In this document: one piece after another, positions 15,761 to 22,935 of the stretch
Layout: every line of letters starts with the position of its first letter
Position numbering within the stretch: position 1 is the stretch's first letter
Source: Nonomuraea cypriaca
GTDB lineage: Bacteria; Actinomycetota; Actinomycetes; Streptosporangiales; Streptosporangiaceae
NCBI RefSeq assembly: GCF_015645445.1
Contig: NZ_JADOGI010000111.1
Span: forward strand, 1 to 33,922
Direction of reading: 5' to 3'
DNA length: 33,922 bases
Translations under genes and position numbers: made by a program
Notes under the pieces: model-generated
What the model saw: only the letters and a program-made list of their open reading frames with translations
Database searches by the model: none
Told to the model about the DNA's origin: nothing

Positions 15761-16156
15761 ATGTCCGTCACCACCAGCGCTCGCGCGAAGCCAGTGATCA
15801 TCGGCGGCCTGACCTCCGTGGCGGTCGCCGGTGCGGCGACCGCGACCGTCGCCGCGGCGGGTGAGTTCGCCGGGATCAGCCTCGTTGTCGGCGGTGCGCC
15901 GATCCCGGTGTCCGGGTTCGCCGTGCTGACGGTCATCTTCTCCGTGGCGGGCCTGGTGCTGGCCCTGGTGCTGGCTCGCTCGGCTCGCCGTCCGCGTACG
16001 GCGTTCGTACGCGCCACGTTTGTGCTCACCGCGTTGTCACTGGTACCGGATGTGCTTGCGGACGCGTCCGCGGCCACGAAGGTGCTGCTGATGTTGACGC
16101 ACGTGGTCGCCGCCGCGATCGTGGTCCCGGCCATCGCCCGCCGCCTGCCCGCCTGA
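15761..16156 (+). CDS. Small four-helix membrane protein, DUF6069-like
   Basis: 131 residues with four hydrophobic segments: around 13-35, 48-68 (GFAVLTVIFSVAGLVLALVL), 84-98 and 106-125 (LMLTHVVAAAIVVPAIARRL). The pattern fits the DUF6069 family of actinomycete membrane proteins, often found beside DGPF proteins and ECF sigma factors. Function unknown. GGAGG sits 6 bases before the ATG. It begins a run of four same-strand genes (DUF6069, DGPF, sigma, RibD-C) with gaps of 33, 6 and 55 bases, which is probably an operon. Confidence 0.75.
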   Translation: MSVTTSARAKPVIIGGLTSVAVAGAATATVAAAGEFAGISLVVGGAPIPVSGFAVLTVIFSVAGLVLALVLARSARRPRTAFVRATFVLTALSLVPDVLADASAATKVLLMLTHVVAAAIVVPAIARRLPA

Positions 16157-16189
16157 TCCTTCGTACCTGATCCCTCGTAGGAGTTCGCC

Positions 16190-16546
16190 ATGAAGCAGTA
16201 CCTGCTCGCCGTCCGGTTCGATGAAAGCGCGCCGTCGCCGTCCGAAGGGGAAATGCGGGAGCAGCAGGCCCGGACGGCCAAGGTCACCGCCGACATGCGG
16301 TCCGCCGGTTCGTGGGTGTTCGTCGGCGGCCTGTTGCCCTCGCACGCCACCACGGTCGTCCGTCCCGGCAACGGCACGACGACGATGACCGACGGCCCGT
16401 TCGCCGAGACGAAGGAGCAGCTCGGCGGGTTCTGGGTGATCCGGTGCGACGGCCTGGACCAGGCGCTGGCCTGGGCCGAGAGGTGCGCGCTGGCCTGCGG
16501 GTCCCCGATCGAGGTGCGCCCGTTCGAAGACGCACAGGGGGAATGA
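16190..16546 (+). CDS. DGPF/YCII-domain protein (ECF42 partner)
   Basis: 118 residues of the YCII-related fold with the diagnostic DGPFAETKEQLGGFWVIR motif and SPIEVRPFED at the end. DGPF proteins are encoded next to ECF42 sigma factors almost without exception and are targets of them; their biochemical role is unsettled, though a ferredoxin-like alpha/beta enzyme fold is known. AGGAG is 6 bases before the ATG. The sigma gene starts 6 bases after the stop, so the two are cotranscribed. Confidence 0.9.
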   Translation: MKQYLLAVRFDESAPSPSEGEMREQQARTAKVTADMRSAGSWVFVGGLLPSHATTVVRPGNGTTTMTDGPFAETKEQLGGFWVIRCDGLDQALAWAERCALACGSPIEVRPFEDAQGE

Positions 16547-16552
16547 GCGCGG

Positions 16553-17746
16553 ATGGATCTGGACAGCGTCTACCGGGCGGAGTACGGCCGGTGCGTGGCC
16601 ACGCTGACGCGCCTGCTCGGTGACATCGGGCTCGCCGAGGAGTTCGTGCAGGACGCGTTCGCGGTGGCCGTGCAGAAATGGGACGAGGAGCCGCCGCCCA
16701 ATCCCGGCGCGTGGATCGTGACCACCGCCCGCAACCGGGCGATCGACCGGCTGCGCCGGGAATCCACCCGCGAGGCCCGCCACGCCCAGGCGCTGCTGCT
16801 GCACCAAGTCGACGAACCACAGGAGGTGGGACCGGTGCGTGACGACCAGCTCCGCATGATCTTCACCTGCTGCCACCCCGCGCTGTCGCCGCTCGCGCAG
16901 AGCGCGCTCACCCTGCGCCTGCTCGGCGGGCTGGAGGTGGCCGAGATCGCCCGGGCCTACCTGGTGCCGGAGGCGACCGTCGCCCAGCGGATCGTCCGCG
17001 CGAAGAAGAAGATCCGCGACGCCGGCATCCCCTACCGGGTGCCCGCCGCCGCCGAGCTCCCTGATCGGCTGACCTCGGCGCTCACCGTGCTCTACCTGGT
17101 CTTCAACGAGGGATACACCTCCACGTCGGGGGAGCTGCTGCGGACGGACCTGTGCCTGGAGGCGGTCCGCCTGGCCAGGGCGCTGGCCGAGCTGATGCCC
17201 GACGAGCCGGAGGTGATCGGGCTGCTGGCGCTGCTCCTGCTCACCGAAGCGCGGCGGCCCGCGCGGGTGGGGCCTTCGGGTGAGCTGGTGGTGCTCGCGG
17301 AGCAGGACCGGTCGTTGTGGAACCGGGAGCTGATCGCCGAGGGCCATGAGCTGGTACGGCGGTGCCTGCGCCGTGCTCAGCCGGAGCCGTACCAGCTGCA
17401 GGCCGCGATCAACGCCGTGCACACCGACGGGCCGGCGACCGACTGGGCGCAGGTGCTGGCGCTGTACGACCAGCTGCTGCAACACACCCCGACCCCGATC
17501 GTCGCGCTCAACCGCGCTGTCGCCGTCGCCGAGGTGCACGGACCGGCGCCGGCGCTGGCCATCATCGATGAGCTGGACCTGCCGGGCTACCACCTGCTGC
17601 CCGCCACCCGCGCCGAGCTGCTCACCCGCCTGGGCCGTACCGCCGATGCCCTCGCCGCCTACGACGAGGCCATCACCCTGGCCACCAACGACACCGAACG
17701 AACCTTCCTGCAGACGCGACGGGCACGCCTGACCCCGGACAGCTGA
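16553..17746 (+). CDS. ECF42-group RNA polymerase sigma factor (SigJ/DUF6596 type)
   Basis: 397 residues. Region 2 is at the N-terminus (YRAEYGRCVATLTRLLGDIG, LAEEFVQDAFAVAVQKW, then AWIVTTARNRAIDRLRRES). Region 4 lies about 105-155 (SALTLRLLGGLEVAEIARAY, TVAQRIVRAKKKIRDAGI). The remaining ~230 residues form the long C-terminal extension of this group, with TPR-like helices (LYLVFNEGYTSTSGELLRTD, ALNRAVAVAEVHGPAPALAI). ECF42 members have no anti-sigma factor; the extension is needed for activity. The start follows directly after the DGPF gene. The RibD-C reductase downstream would be a likely target. Confidence 0.92.
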   Translation: MDLDSVYRAEYGRCVATLTRLLGDIGLAEEFVQDAFAVAVQKWDEEPPPNPGAWIVTTARNRAIDRLRRESTREARHAQALLLHQVDEPQEVGPVRDDQLRMIFTCCHPALSPLAQSALTLRLLGGLEVAEIARAYLVPEATVAQRIVRAKKKIRDAGIPYRVPAAAELPDRLTSALTVLYLVFNEGYTSTSGELLRTDLCLEAVRLARALAELMPDEPEVIGLLALLLLTEARRPARVGPSGELVVLAEQDRSLWNRELIAEGHELVRRCLRRAQPEPYQLQAAINAVHTDGPATDWAQVLALYDQLLQHTPTPIVALNRAVAVAEVHGPAPALAIIDELDLPGYHLLPATRAELLTRLGRTADALAAYDEAITLATNDTERTFLQTRRARLTPDS

Positions 17747-17801
17747 CCGGACCCCGCGAACTGCTCTGTATACCCGATCACCCGCACTCGAGGAGAACAT
17801 C

Positions 17802-18386
17802 ATGACCGCTACCTATACCTTCGACGTCTTTACCAGCCTCGACGGCTACGGCTCCTACAACAGCAGCGGCGACTGGGGCGGCTACTGGGGCAAGCAAGGT
17901 CCCGAGTTTCTCGACCACCGCCTCGCCTTGTACAGCGAGGAGCAGCGGATGGTCCTCGGGGCCAACACCTTTCGCCAATTCGTGCAGGTGCTGGGCCCGA
18001 GCACCGAGGAGTCCGAGGTGAGTGACCCGGTGAACACCCGGATGAGGAACCTGCCGACAACGGTGGTGTCGACCACACTCGAAGGACCCCTCGACTGGCC
18101 GAACGCGACCCTCGTGAGCGGTGACGCCGTCGACGTCGTCGCCCGGCTCAAGGAGGAATCCGAGGTGCCGTTGCGCTCGCACGGCAGCCTGTCGATGAAC
18201 CGGGCGCTGATGGCCGCCGGTCTGGTCGACCGCGTCCAGGTGACGCTCTTCCCTGTGATCACCGGTCAGACCGGAGTGGACCCGATCTTCCAGGGTGCGG
18301 CCGACTTCGACCTCGAGCTGACCGAGAGCCGGACGCTCGACGGCCACATCCAAGAGCTTATCTACCGGCCCATCCTGCATGTCTGA
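17802..18386 (+). CDS. RibD C-terminal-domain (dihydrofolate-reductase-like) reductase
   Basis: 194 residues of the RibD_C/DHFR-like NADPH-binding fold: TYTFDVFTSLDGYGSYNSSG at the N-terminus, EEQRMVLGANTFRQFVQV, LPTTVVSTTLEGPLDW, the cofactor-loop region LRSHGSLSMNRALMAAGLVD and VQVTLFPVITGQTGVDPIF. Such stand-alone proteins reduce unknown small substrates and are frequent companions of ECF42 loci. GAGGAG precedes the ATG. The 55-base gap to the sigma gene allows either readthrough or its own promoter. Confidence 0.85.
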   Translation: MTATYTFDVFTSLDGYGSYNSSGDWGGYWGKQGPEFLDHRLALYSEEQRMVLGANTFRQFVQVLGPSTEESEVSDPVNTRMRNLPTTVVSTTLEGPLDWPNATLVSGDAVDVVARLKEESEVPLRSHGSLSMNRALMAAGLVDRVQVTLFPVITGQTGVDPIFQGAADFDLELTESRTLDGHIQELIYRPILHV

Positions 18387-18575
18387 GACCATCTATGCGC
18401 CCCGGAGGGTCGCGGCCATCAGCGTGGCCGCGACTTGATCGAGGCCGCGGCCGCGCTCTACGGCAATGCGGGTGGCTGTCGCCGTGCGGATCGCGGCAGA
18501 TCCGTTCACGACCGATGAGCGGCGCCGCGGTCCGGTCGTACCGAACGACGACCCAGCGCGAAGGGAACCACGACC

Positions 18576-19220
18576 ATGAAACTGACGACCGTCACGAACG
18601 TCTCCGTCGATGGAGTGACGCAGGGACATCGACGGATTGATGCAGAGACCCGGCGCGAAGCCGGCGCGCCGGACCAGGATGGCAGCGGCGGATTCGAGCG
18701 CTTCGGATGGGCCCCACCACTGCTCGACGACGGGGCCTCGACTTTCATCAGCCAGGCCTTCCAGCGCGCCGACGCGTTCCTGTTCGGCCGGCGGACCTAC
18801 GAGATCTTCGCCGGCTCCTGGGGAGCAGGCATGGATCCGGGCAACCCCGTCGGAGAGGCGTTGAACACGCGGCCCAAGTACGTCGCCTCGACCACGCTCG
18901 CCGACCCGCAATGGGCGGACACGACCGTGCTGTCCGGTGACATCGCGGGCGCCATCGGCGAGCTGAGAGCCCAGCCGGGCGGTGCGCTGCAAGTGTGGGG
19001 CAGTGGCACCCTGATCCGCTGGCTGCTCGACCAGCGCCTGGTCGACGAGATCGTACTGCTCACCTATCCCGTGGTCGTCGGCCAGGGCACGCGGCTCTTC
19101 CCCGCCACCGGCCCGGACATAGGACTCGAGCTGGTCGACTTGCAGTCCACCCCAAAGGGGCTAACGATCCAGACCTACCGCACCACCGGTCGCCCGCAGT
19201 ACGAGACGACCACGACCTGA
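18576..19220 (+). CDS. Second RibD-C/DHFR-like reductase, with a small insertion near the N-terminus
   Basis: 214 residues, a different subgroup from the previous gene: MKLTTVTNVSVDGVTQG, QRADAFLFGRRTYEIFAGSW, RPKYVASTTLADPQWADTTV, LQVWGSGTLIRWLLDQRLVD, LTYPVVVGQGTRLFPATGPD. Close relatives, as I remember them, run from GVMQG straight into G-A-P-D-E-D; here a basic stretch, HRRIDAETRREA, is inserted before GAPDQD. The reading frame survives and the rest of the fold is complete, so the enzyme may still work. GAAGGGAACCACGACC precedes the ATG. It is 189 bases after the previous reductase. Confidence 0.82.
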   Translation: MKLTTVTNVSVDGVTQGHRRIDAETRREAGAPDQDGSGGFERFGWAPPLLDDGASTFISQAFQRADAFLFGRRTYEIFAGSWGAGMDPGNPVGEALNTRPKYVASTTLADPQWADTTVLSGDIAGAIGELRAQPGGALQVWGSGTLIRWLLDQRLVDEIVLLTYPVVVGQGTRLFPATGPDIGLELVDLQSTPKGLTIQTYRTTGRPQYETTTT

Positions 19221-19300
19221 AGCATGTGACGGAGATCTGCTGGAGACGAGGAGCACTCGGCGTCTTTCGGATCATCGCGGCCTGCGTCGCCGCCGGGCTC

Positions 19301-19906
19301 AACTACGCCCGTACCCACCCGCAGGCCGGCTGCGAGCAGATCTTCATCGACAAGGCGTCGGGGAAACTCGCCCGCCGCCCAGAACTCGACAAGGCCCTGC
19401 TCGTGCTCCGGCCGGGGGACCAGCTCGTGGTCACCAAGCTGGACCGGCTCGGCCGGTCACTGGAACACCTCATCGCGCTGTCCAAGCAGCTACAGGAGCG
19501 CGGCGTCGACCTGGTGGTGCTGGACCAGGGCATCGACACCTCCACCGCCATCGGCCGGATGTTCTTCCAGATCCTCGGCGCGATCGCCGAGTTCGAACAC
19601 GCCCTCATGTCGGAGCGGACGATGGACGGCCTGGAGGCCGCCCGCGCCCGCGGCCGCACCGGCGGCCAGAAACCCAAGCTCGGGCCCCGCCAGGTGAAGC
19701 TCGCCCGGTAGATGTATGAGGAGAAGACCGAGGACGGCAAGCGCCGCTACACCGTCCAGCAGATCGCCGACGAATTCGGCGTCACCCGCCCCACCATCTA
19801 CCGCCACCTCACCATGTCACGGCGAGTGCGTGAGCAGGCGGCCAACATCCGCCTCCAGGGCCCTGCCAGCTCTGGTCAGGCCCTGATCGACGACAGCAAC
19901 CGCTGA
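19301..19906 (+). pseudogene. tnpR: Tn3-type serine resolvase, catalytic Ser deleted and nonsense codon
   Basis: The frame reads NYARTHPQAGCEQIFIDKAS, LVVTKLDRLGRSLEHLIALS, GAIAEFEHALMSERTMDGLE and then a resolvase HTH, TVQQIADEFGVTRPTIYRHL. Two defects are visible. First, intact resolvases have YARVS followed by ~20 residues before AGCE; here YAR joins directly to THPQAGCE, which removes the catalytic Ser. Second, a TAG at 19709-19711 splits KLAR from MYEEK in the same frame, where CAG would give the normal KLARQMYEE. Upstream of 19301 the frame is open to 19227 but not resolvase-like. Confidence 0.8.
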
Positions 19907-19924
19907 CGTTGCAGCTCGCCCAAG

Positions 19925-20035
19925 CCACCCACCCGAACGCAGCCCCTCCAACAGTTCCCCGCGCGCCTTCCGCGCCGCCGCAGCCTTCTCCAACGCCTGC
20001 GCCCGCTGCTCCGCGGTCAAAACCGGCAACGCCAT
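19925..20035 (-). pseudogene. 5' fragment of an actinobacterial integration-host-factor-like gene
   Basis: From ATG 20035 the minus strand encodes MALPVLTAEQRAQALEKAAA, then ARKARGELLEGLRSGGW. This closely resembles the first ~37 residues of mIHF, the ~105-residue nucleoid protein of actinobacteria (MALP-LT-EQR-ALEKAAAAR). The DNA-binding helix-two-turn-helix that should follow is missing; the frame instead runs antisense into the resolvase end. It is a truncated extra copy; the essential copy must be elsewhere. Confidence 0.6.
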
Positions 20036-20154
20036 GAACAAACTCTCCACGATCAAATCGGAGCCGCTCCTCCATCCGTCAGCAGAGCACCCGACCCATC
20101 ATGAACCACCACTGTCAACAGATGTGACAGTAACCCCGGTTCACCGGACGTTTC

Positions 20155-20232
20155 CTACTCGGGGGCCAACACCGCCAGCGAGTACTGCTCCAGCTTGTCT
20201 TTGATTTTGGGGTCGGAGCCGGAAACGGGGCC
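20155..20232 (-). pseudogene. C-terminal fragment of an unidentified gene
   Basis: The minus strand reads PVSGSDPKIKDKLEQYSLAV, then LAPE and a TAG at 20157-20155. It looks like a genuine protein C-terminus cut off on its upstream side at the junction with the methyltransferase fragment. I cannot name the family. Confidence 0.25.
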
Positions 20233-20234
20233 GA

Positions 20235-20702
20235 AGTGGCGATGCCAGCCCAGCCAACGCCATCTACCTCGCACGGCACGGCTGGGAGGTGGCGGCCGTC
20301 GACCTGATCGACCGCGCCGTCGACCAGGCCAGGGAGAAGGCCGAGGCGGCGGGAGCGGCGGTACGGCTGCTGCACGGAGACGCCACCCGCCTCGACGAGC
20401 TGGACGCGCCCGGTCCCTTCGACCTGTTCTTCGACCTGAGCTGCTATTGCGGGATCCCGCTGCACCGCCGCGACGCCTACGCCGCCGGGCTCACCCACCG
20501 CGCCGCTCCCGGAGCACGGCTGCTGATGTTCGGGTACGGCCCCGAGCCGCTCGGCAATCCCATCCCCGAGGTCACGTCGTGGGCGGCGGGCGTCACGCCC
20601 GACGAACTCCGCGCCAGGTTCGCCGGCTGGGAACTACTCGACGTCACACCGGGCACCAACTCGGTGCCGACCTTCTGGTTCACGCTGCGCCGCGACGCCT
20701 AG
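20235..20702 (+). pseudogene. 5'-truncated SAM-dependent methyltransferase
   Basis: In frame from 20235: SGDASPANAIYLARHGWEVA, AVDLIDRAVDQAREKAEAAG, LLHGDATRLDELDAPGPFDL, then FFDLSCYCGIPLHRRDAYAA and a complete C-terminus (PTFWFTLRRDA). This is a class I methyltransferase from just after motif I onward (normally DxGCGTGxNAIYLARHGWEV). The first ~50 residues, including an intact glycine-rich SAM loop, are missing, and there is no start codon before a GTG at 20289 within the fold. It abuts the reversed fragment at 20232, so the truncation marks a recombination junction. Confidence 0.6.
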
Positions 20703-20837
20703 AGAGTCGGTCATGTAGCTGAACGGGCCCCTGCTTCCCACCCACTCCCCGCAGGACAGGCACGTGCGGAGCTAGGTGGCTCTGCACGGAGCCGGAGCGC
20801 AGGCGCGCACTTCGGACACGCGTGCAAGGAGACCGTC

Positions 20838-20915
20838 ATGAGCCTGACGACGGTGATCATGGCTGGCGCGAGAATGACACAGTTCGGCACGTCATCGGTC
20901 ACGTCGATCATCTGA
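20838..20915 (+). CDS. 25-residue ORF upstream of argG
   Basis: ATG 20838 follows AAGGAG (20826-20831) with a 6-base spacer, one of the best ribosome-binding sites in the window. It encodes MSLTTVIMAGARMTQFGTSS and ends VTSII at a TGA. It contains one Arg only, so it is not an obvious arginine attenuator. It ends 39 bases before the argG operator. It may be a leader peptide, a small protein, or the surviving start of a lost gene. Confidence 0.4.
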   Translation: MSLTTVIMAGARMTQFGTSSVTSII

Positions 20916-20953
20916 CCTGTCCGGGGTCCCACGACTCGCGGGGTCCCGGATGT

Positions 20954-20983
20954 TGCATGGTCATGCATGGGTATGTATATACT
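20954..20983 (+). promoter_or_regulatory. argG promoter with ARG-box-like operator; likely leaderless
   Basis: TGCAT-GGTC-ATGCA (20954-20967) is a perfect dyad with the 4-base spacer of ArgR boxes (TGAAT-N4-ATTCA type). TATACT (20978-20983) is a strong -10, 7 bases before GTG 20991, so transcription would start at or next to the start codon. The operator would cover the -35/spacer region, giving repression by ArgR with arginine. Confidence 0.6.
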
Positions 20984-20990
20984 TCTACTC

Positions 20991-22436
20991 GTGTCTAAGG
21001 TACTCACCTCCCTGCCTGTCGGTGAACGTGTCGGCATCGCCTTCTCCGGCGGCCTCGACACGTCGGTAGCGGTCGCGTGGATGCGCGAGAAAGGTGCAGT
21101 GCCGTGCACCTACACCGCCGACATCGGCCAGTACGACGAGCCCGACATCGCCTCGGTGCCCGGCCGCGCCACCGCCTACGGCGCCGAGCTCGCCCGGCTG
21201 GTCGACTGCCGCTCCGCCCTCGTCGAGGAAGGGCTCGCCGCCCTGGCCTGCGGGGCGTTCCACGTCCGCTCAGGTGGCCGCGCCTACTTCAACACCACCC
21301 CGCTCGGGCGGGCCGTCACCGGCACCCTGCTGGTACGCGCGATGCTCGAGGACGGCGTACGCATCTGGGGCGACGGCTCCACCTTCAAGGGCAACGACAT
21401 CGAGCGGTTCTACCGTTACGGCCTGCTCGCCAACCCCGCCCTGCGGATCTACAAGCCGTGGCTGGACGCCGGCTTCGTCAGCGAGCTCGGCGGCCGCAAG
21501 GAGATGTCGGAGTGGCTGCTCGCCCGCGACCTGCCCTACCGCGACAGCACCGAGAAGGCCTACTCCACCGACGCCAACATCTGGGGCGCCACCCACGAGG
21601 CCAAGGCCCTGGAGCACCTCGACGCCGGCATCGAGCTGGTCGAGCCGATCATGGGCGTGCGGTTCTGGGACCCCGCCGTCGAGATCGCCACCGAGGACGT
21701 CACGATCCGCTTCGAGCGGGGCCGCCCGGTGACGATCAACGGCAAGGAGTTCGCCTCCGACGTCGACCTGGTGCTGGAGGCCAACGCCATCGGCGGCCGG
21801 CACGGCCTGGGCATGTCCGACCAGATCGAGAACCGCGTCATCGAGGCCAAGAGCCGCGGCATCTACGAGGCGCCCGGCATGGCGTTGCTGTACGCGGCCT
21901 ACGAGCGGCTGGTCAACGCCATCCACAACGAGGACACCCTCGCCGCCTACCACCACGAAGGCCGCCGCCTGGGCCGCCTGCTCTACGAAGGCCGCTGGCT
22001 GGACCCCCAGGCGCTGATGGTGCGCGAGTCGCTGCAGCGCTGGGTCGGAGCGGCGGTCACCGGCGAGGTCACCCTGCGGCTGCGGCGCGGCGAGGACTAC
22101 TCCATCCTGGACACCTGCGGGCCGGCGTTCAGCTACCACCCGGACAAGCTCTCCATGGAACGCACCGAGGACTCCGCGTTCGGGCCGGTCGACCGCATCG
22201 GCCAGCTCACCATGCGCAACCTCGACATCGCCGACTCCCGCGCCAAGCTGGAGCAGTACGCCGCGATCGGCCTGGTCGGCAGCCCCCACCCGACGCTGAT
22301 CGGCGCCGCGCAGGCCACCGCGACCGGCCTGATCGGCGCGATGCCCCGAGGCGGCGCCGAGACGATCGCCTCCACCGGCACGGTCCCCGACGACGAGCTG
22401 CTCGATCACGCCGCGATGGAGTCCGGCACCGACTGA
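20991..22436 (+). CDS. argG: Argininosuccinate synthase, type II
   Basis: 481 residues. The enzyme joins citrulline and aspartate with ATP to make argininosuccinate, the penultimate step of arginine synthesis, in the cytoplasm. The sequence begins SKVLTSLPVGERVGIAFSGG with the N-type PP-loop (AFSGGLDTS) that binds ATP; ADIGQYDEPDIASVPGRA, IWGDGSTFKGNDIERFYRYG and DSTEKAYSTDANIWGATHE are typical of the longer (E. coli-like, type II) class, and the length fits. The GTG at 20991 is chosen over the ATG at 20967 because the latter overlaps the operator and a TATACT -10 lies just 7 bases before the GTG. No other arg genes are adjacent; many actinomycetes carry this type in addition to an arg-cluster argG, so it may be a second copy. 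Confidence 0.93.
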   Translation: MSKVLTSLPVGERVGIAFSGGLDTSVAVAWMREKGAVPCTYTADIGQYDEPDIASVPGRATAYGAELARLVDCRSALVEEGLAALACGAFHVRSGGRAYFNTTPLGRAVTGTLLVRAMLEDGVRIWGDGSTFKGNDIERFYRYGLLANPALRIYKPWLDAGFVSELGGRKEMSEWLLARDLPYRDSTEKAYSTDANIWGATHEAKALEHLDAGIELVEPIMGVRFWDPAVEIATEDVTIRFERGRPVTINGKEFASDVDLVLEANAIGGRHGLGMSDQIENRVIEAKSRGIYEAPGMALLYAAYERLVNAIHNEDTLAAYHHEGRRLGRLLYEGRWLDPQALMVRESLQRWVGAAVTGEVTLRLRRGEDYSILDTCGPAFSYHPDKLSMERTEDSAFGPVDRIGQLTMRNLDIADSRAKLEQYAAIGLVGSPHPTLIGAAQATATGLIGAMPRGGAETIASTGTVPDDELLDHAAMESGTD

Positions 22437-22576
22437 CCCGCGCCGGAGCGGACGTCACCGAAATGCCGCTCGTCCATGTGTCCAAAGGGACGTCTCCCAT
22501 TCGTTGTCCTTTGCGTAGGGTGACCCGGTCGCTCGCGACATCACGGGTCACACCAGCGCAGACAGGGAGCCGCGCC

Positions 22577-22930
22577 ATGAAGTACATGCTGATGATCCAC
22601 AGCGCCGCCACCGAGGATTCCGGCGCGACGGCGGACGGGTGCACGATCGACGACTGGACGGCCTACGACAAGGCCGTCCACGAGGCGGGGATCTGGGTCG
22701 CCGGGCACTCCCTCGCGGACCTGACCACCGCCACGACGGTACGCGTCGGGCCGGCGGGCGAGCGGACCGTCGTCGACGGGCCGTTCGCCGAGACACGCGA
22801 GGTCCTCGGCGGCTACTACGTCATCGACGTGCCCGATCTCGACGTCGCCCTCGACTGGGCGGCCCGCTGCCCCGGCGCGCGCGGCGGCGGCTCGATCGTC
22901 GTACGGCCCGTCGCCGAGTTCGGGGCCTGA
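22577..22930 (+). CDS. Second DGPF/YCII-domain protein
   Basis: 117 residues with the DGPF motif (VVDGPFAETREVLGGYYVID) on a YCII-related fold, starting MKYMLMIHSAATEDSG and ending IVVRPVAEFGA. It is clearly related to but divergent from the first DGPF protein (16190), so this is a separate ECF42 locus rather than a recent copy. CAGGGAG lies 7 bases before the ATG. The sigma gene begins 5 bases after its stop. The 140 bases upstream contain TGTCC motifs but no clean TGTCGA. Confidence 0.9.
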   Translation: MKYMLMIHSAATEDSGATADGCTIDDWTAYDKAVHEAGIWVAGHSLADLTTATTVRVGPAGERTVVDGPFAETREVLGGYYVIDVPDLDVALDWAARCPGARGGGSIVVRPVAEFGA

Positions 22931-22935
22931 CCGCC

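Noticed and set aside
16037..17803. Minus-strand 588-codon frame opposite the first sigma factor
   Set aside because: Gln/His/Arg-rich shadow of the sigma and DGPF genes.
18393..18575. Possible C-terminal gene fragment on the minus strand (ending TLMAATLRGA)
   Set aside because: Protein-like for ~25 residues but too short to assign, and it is followed by the shadow of the RibD-C gene.
21077..22930. Plus-strand 617-codon frame overlapping argG and fused to the DGPF gene
   Set aside because: The first part is the Arg-rich +1 shadow of argG; only the last 117 codons (from 22577) are a gene.
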